Assembly: GCA_030835875.1 (NCBI GenBank)
Contig: JAURQY010000121.1
Span: forward strand, 1-13,660
Direction of reading: 5' to 3'
Length of the DNA: 13,660 nt
Source: Nitriliruptorales bacterium
Lineage (GTDB): Bacteria; Actinomycetota; Nitriliruptoria; Nitriliruptorales; Nitriliruptoraceae
The notes beneath the pieces are model-generated. The model saw only the letters and a list, made by a program, of their open reading frames with translations, did no database searches and had not been told where the DNA came from. Below, piece by piece: positions 12,724-13,660 of the stretch (its first letter is position 1; the number at the start of each line of letters is the position of its first letter). The position numbers and the translations under genes are program-made.

Positions 12724-13660
12724 TCAGTACGCACGGGCGAAGACGACCCGGCGGCCATAGGCCGACGGCTGGCCGCAGGCGACGCACGCACCGTGCTCAT
12801 CGGGCCCCTCGGTCGGGACGCAGCGTGGCGTCGCCCGCGTGCGCTCCTGGATGCGCTCCTCGCAGGCGGGCTCCCCGCAGTGCAGGGCGTGGGCGAAGCC
12901 GGTCGCGACCTGGGCGTCGAACGCGTCGAGGTCGTCGACGCCCGCGGAGCGCTCCTGCCGGAACGCCTCGGCGCGCGCGACGAGCAGCTCGTGGTACGCG
13001 TCGAGGCGCGCCGGGAGGCCGTCGACGAGCTCCTCGACGCTGAGCGTGTGCTTCCGCGCGCGACCGTCCTCGTCCTCGTCGCCGATGCGCTGCGCGAGCA
13101 CGGCCACACCGGCCTCGAGGTCGCGCGGGCCGAGCTCGACGCGGAACGGTGCACCCTTCAGCTCCCAGTCGTTGAACTTGAATCCGGGGCTCTGGTCACG
13201 GGTGTCGACATGGACGCGGACCGAGCGTGCACGCAGCAGCTCGGCGACGCGATGCGCCTCCTCGGTCGTCGCCGTGAGCGCGTCGCCGCGGCCGATGGGC
13301 ACGATGACGACCTGGTGGGGTGCGAGGCGCGGCGGGAGGACGAGACCGCGGTCGTCGCCGTGCGCCAGGATGATCGCGCCGATCATGCGCGTCGACATCC
13401 CCCACGACGTCGTGTGCGCGTGCTGGAGCGCGTTCTGCTCGTCCTGGTAGGTGATGTCGAACGCGCGCGCGAAGTTCGTACCGAGGTAGTGCGACGTTCC
13501 GGACTGCAGCGCCTTGCCGTCGCGCATCATCCCTTCGATCGTGAAGGTGCGCACGGCGCCGGCGAACCGCTCACCGGGGGTCTTCTCGCCGCGCACCATC
13601 GGGATGGCCGCCACGTTGCGCGCGAACTCGTCGTAGACGTCGAACATGCGCAGCGTCTCA
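12724..13660 (-). CDS. proS: Prolyl-tRNA synthetase, archaeal/eukaryotic-type, C-terminal part
   Basis: ProRS charges tRNA-Pro. The gene enters from the right edge. Codons before the Met at 13647 (ETLR) continue the family consensus, so this Met is internal and the true start lies outside. Visible are PMVRGEKTPGERFAGAVRTF, then ALQSGTSHYLGTNFARAFDI (class II motif region), QHAHTTSWGMSTRMIGAII, the anticodon-binding domain from VIVPIG, and KFNDWELKGAPFRVELGPRD. The C-terminal domain has a cysteine cluster (CGEPAC, a later single Cys, and CVAC) and ends in Ala-Tyr; the C-terminal tyrosine is typical of the archaeal/eukaryotic-type enzyme that lacks the bacterial editing insertion. The stop lies 8 nt before the phosphatase GTG, so proS probably leads or belongs to this operon. 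Confidence 0.95.
   Translation of the reverse strand, partial: ETLRMFDVYDEFARNVAAIPMVRGEKTPGERFAGAVRTFTIEGMMRDGKALQSGTSHYLGTNFARAFDITYQDEQNALQHAHTTSWGMSTRMIGAIILAHGDDRGLVLPPRLAPHQVVIVPIGRGDALTATTEEAHRVAELLRARSVRVHVDTRDQSPGFKFNDWELKGAPFRVELGPRDLEAGVAVLAQRIGDEDEDGRARKHTLSVEELVDGLPARLDAYHELLVARAEAFRQERSAGVDDLDAFDAQVATGFAHALHCGEPACEERIQERTRATPRCVPTEGPDEHGACVACGQPSAYGRRVVFARAY

Overview
This is a GC-rich, gene-dense bacterial chromosome segment, and the gene content points to an actinobacterium. The main evidence is a DUF3151 protein, a conserved trio (MSMEG_4193-type histidine phosphatase, DUF3090 protein, SCO1664-type kinase-like protein), many GTG starts and apparently leaderless genes. An archaeal/eukaryotic-type ProRS suggests one of the deeper actinobacterial classes, but the class cannot be fixed from this window. 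No mobile element, CRISPR array, rRNA or tRNA was seen. Nearly every base is coding; the only sizeable gaps are 2668-2819 (152 bp) and 7556-7682 (127 bp).

Layout from left to right. (1) 1-2667, minus strand: DUF3151 gene, dnaG, then the 5' part of an unknown protein that runs off the left edge and ends in what looks like a helix-turn-helix. (2) 2820-4568, plus: a cytosolic M61-family aminopeptidase with a PDZ domain, divergent from the dnaG operon. (3) 4552-5847, minus: manA (class I phosphomannose isomerase), whose 3' end overlaps the M61 gene. It is divergent from a small two-helix membrane protein (5870-6154, plus), with only 22 bp between the start codons. (4) 6167-7555, minus: single-chain glycyl-tRNA synthetase, divergent from a double-hotdog acyl-CoA thioesterase (7683-8501, plus). 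The intergenic region between them holds candidate promoters and hairpins. (5) 8525-13660, minus: a long, tightly packed probable operon read right to left: proS (5' end beyond the window), histidine phosphatase, DUF3090, SCO1664-family kinase-like protein, recO, uppS, MOSC-domain protein.

The genes are mostly housekeeping: replication priming (DnaG), recombination repair (RecO), lipid carrier synthesis (UppS), sugar-phosphate supply (ManA) and tRNA charging (GlyRS, ProRS). The least understood part is the kinase/phosphatase/DUF3090 trio between proS and recO. It is a known conserved actinobacterial gene set, but as far as I know it has no assigned function. The most distinctive DNA-level signals are a compact divergent promoter between manA and the small membrane gene, where two TANNNT elements share one TA step and each sits 6 nt from an ATG, and a near-perfect 29-bp palindrome in the thioesterase leader. 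I see no clearly new defence or metabolic system here.
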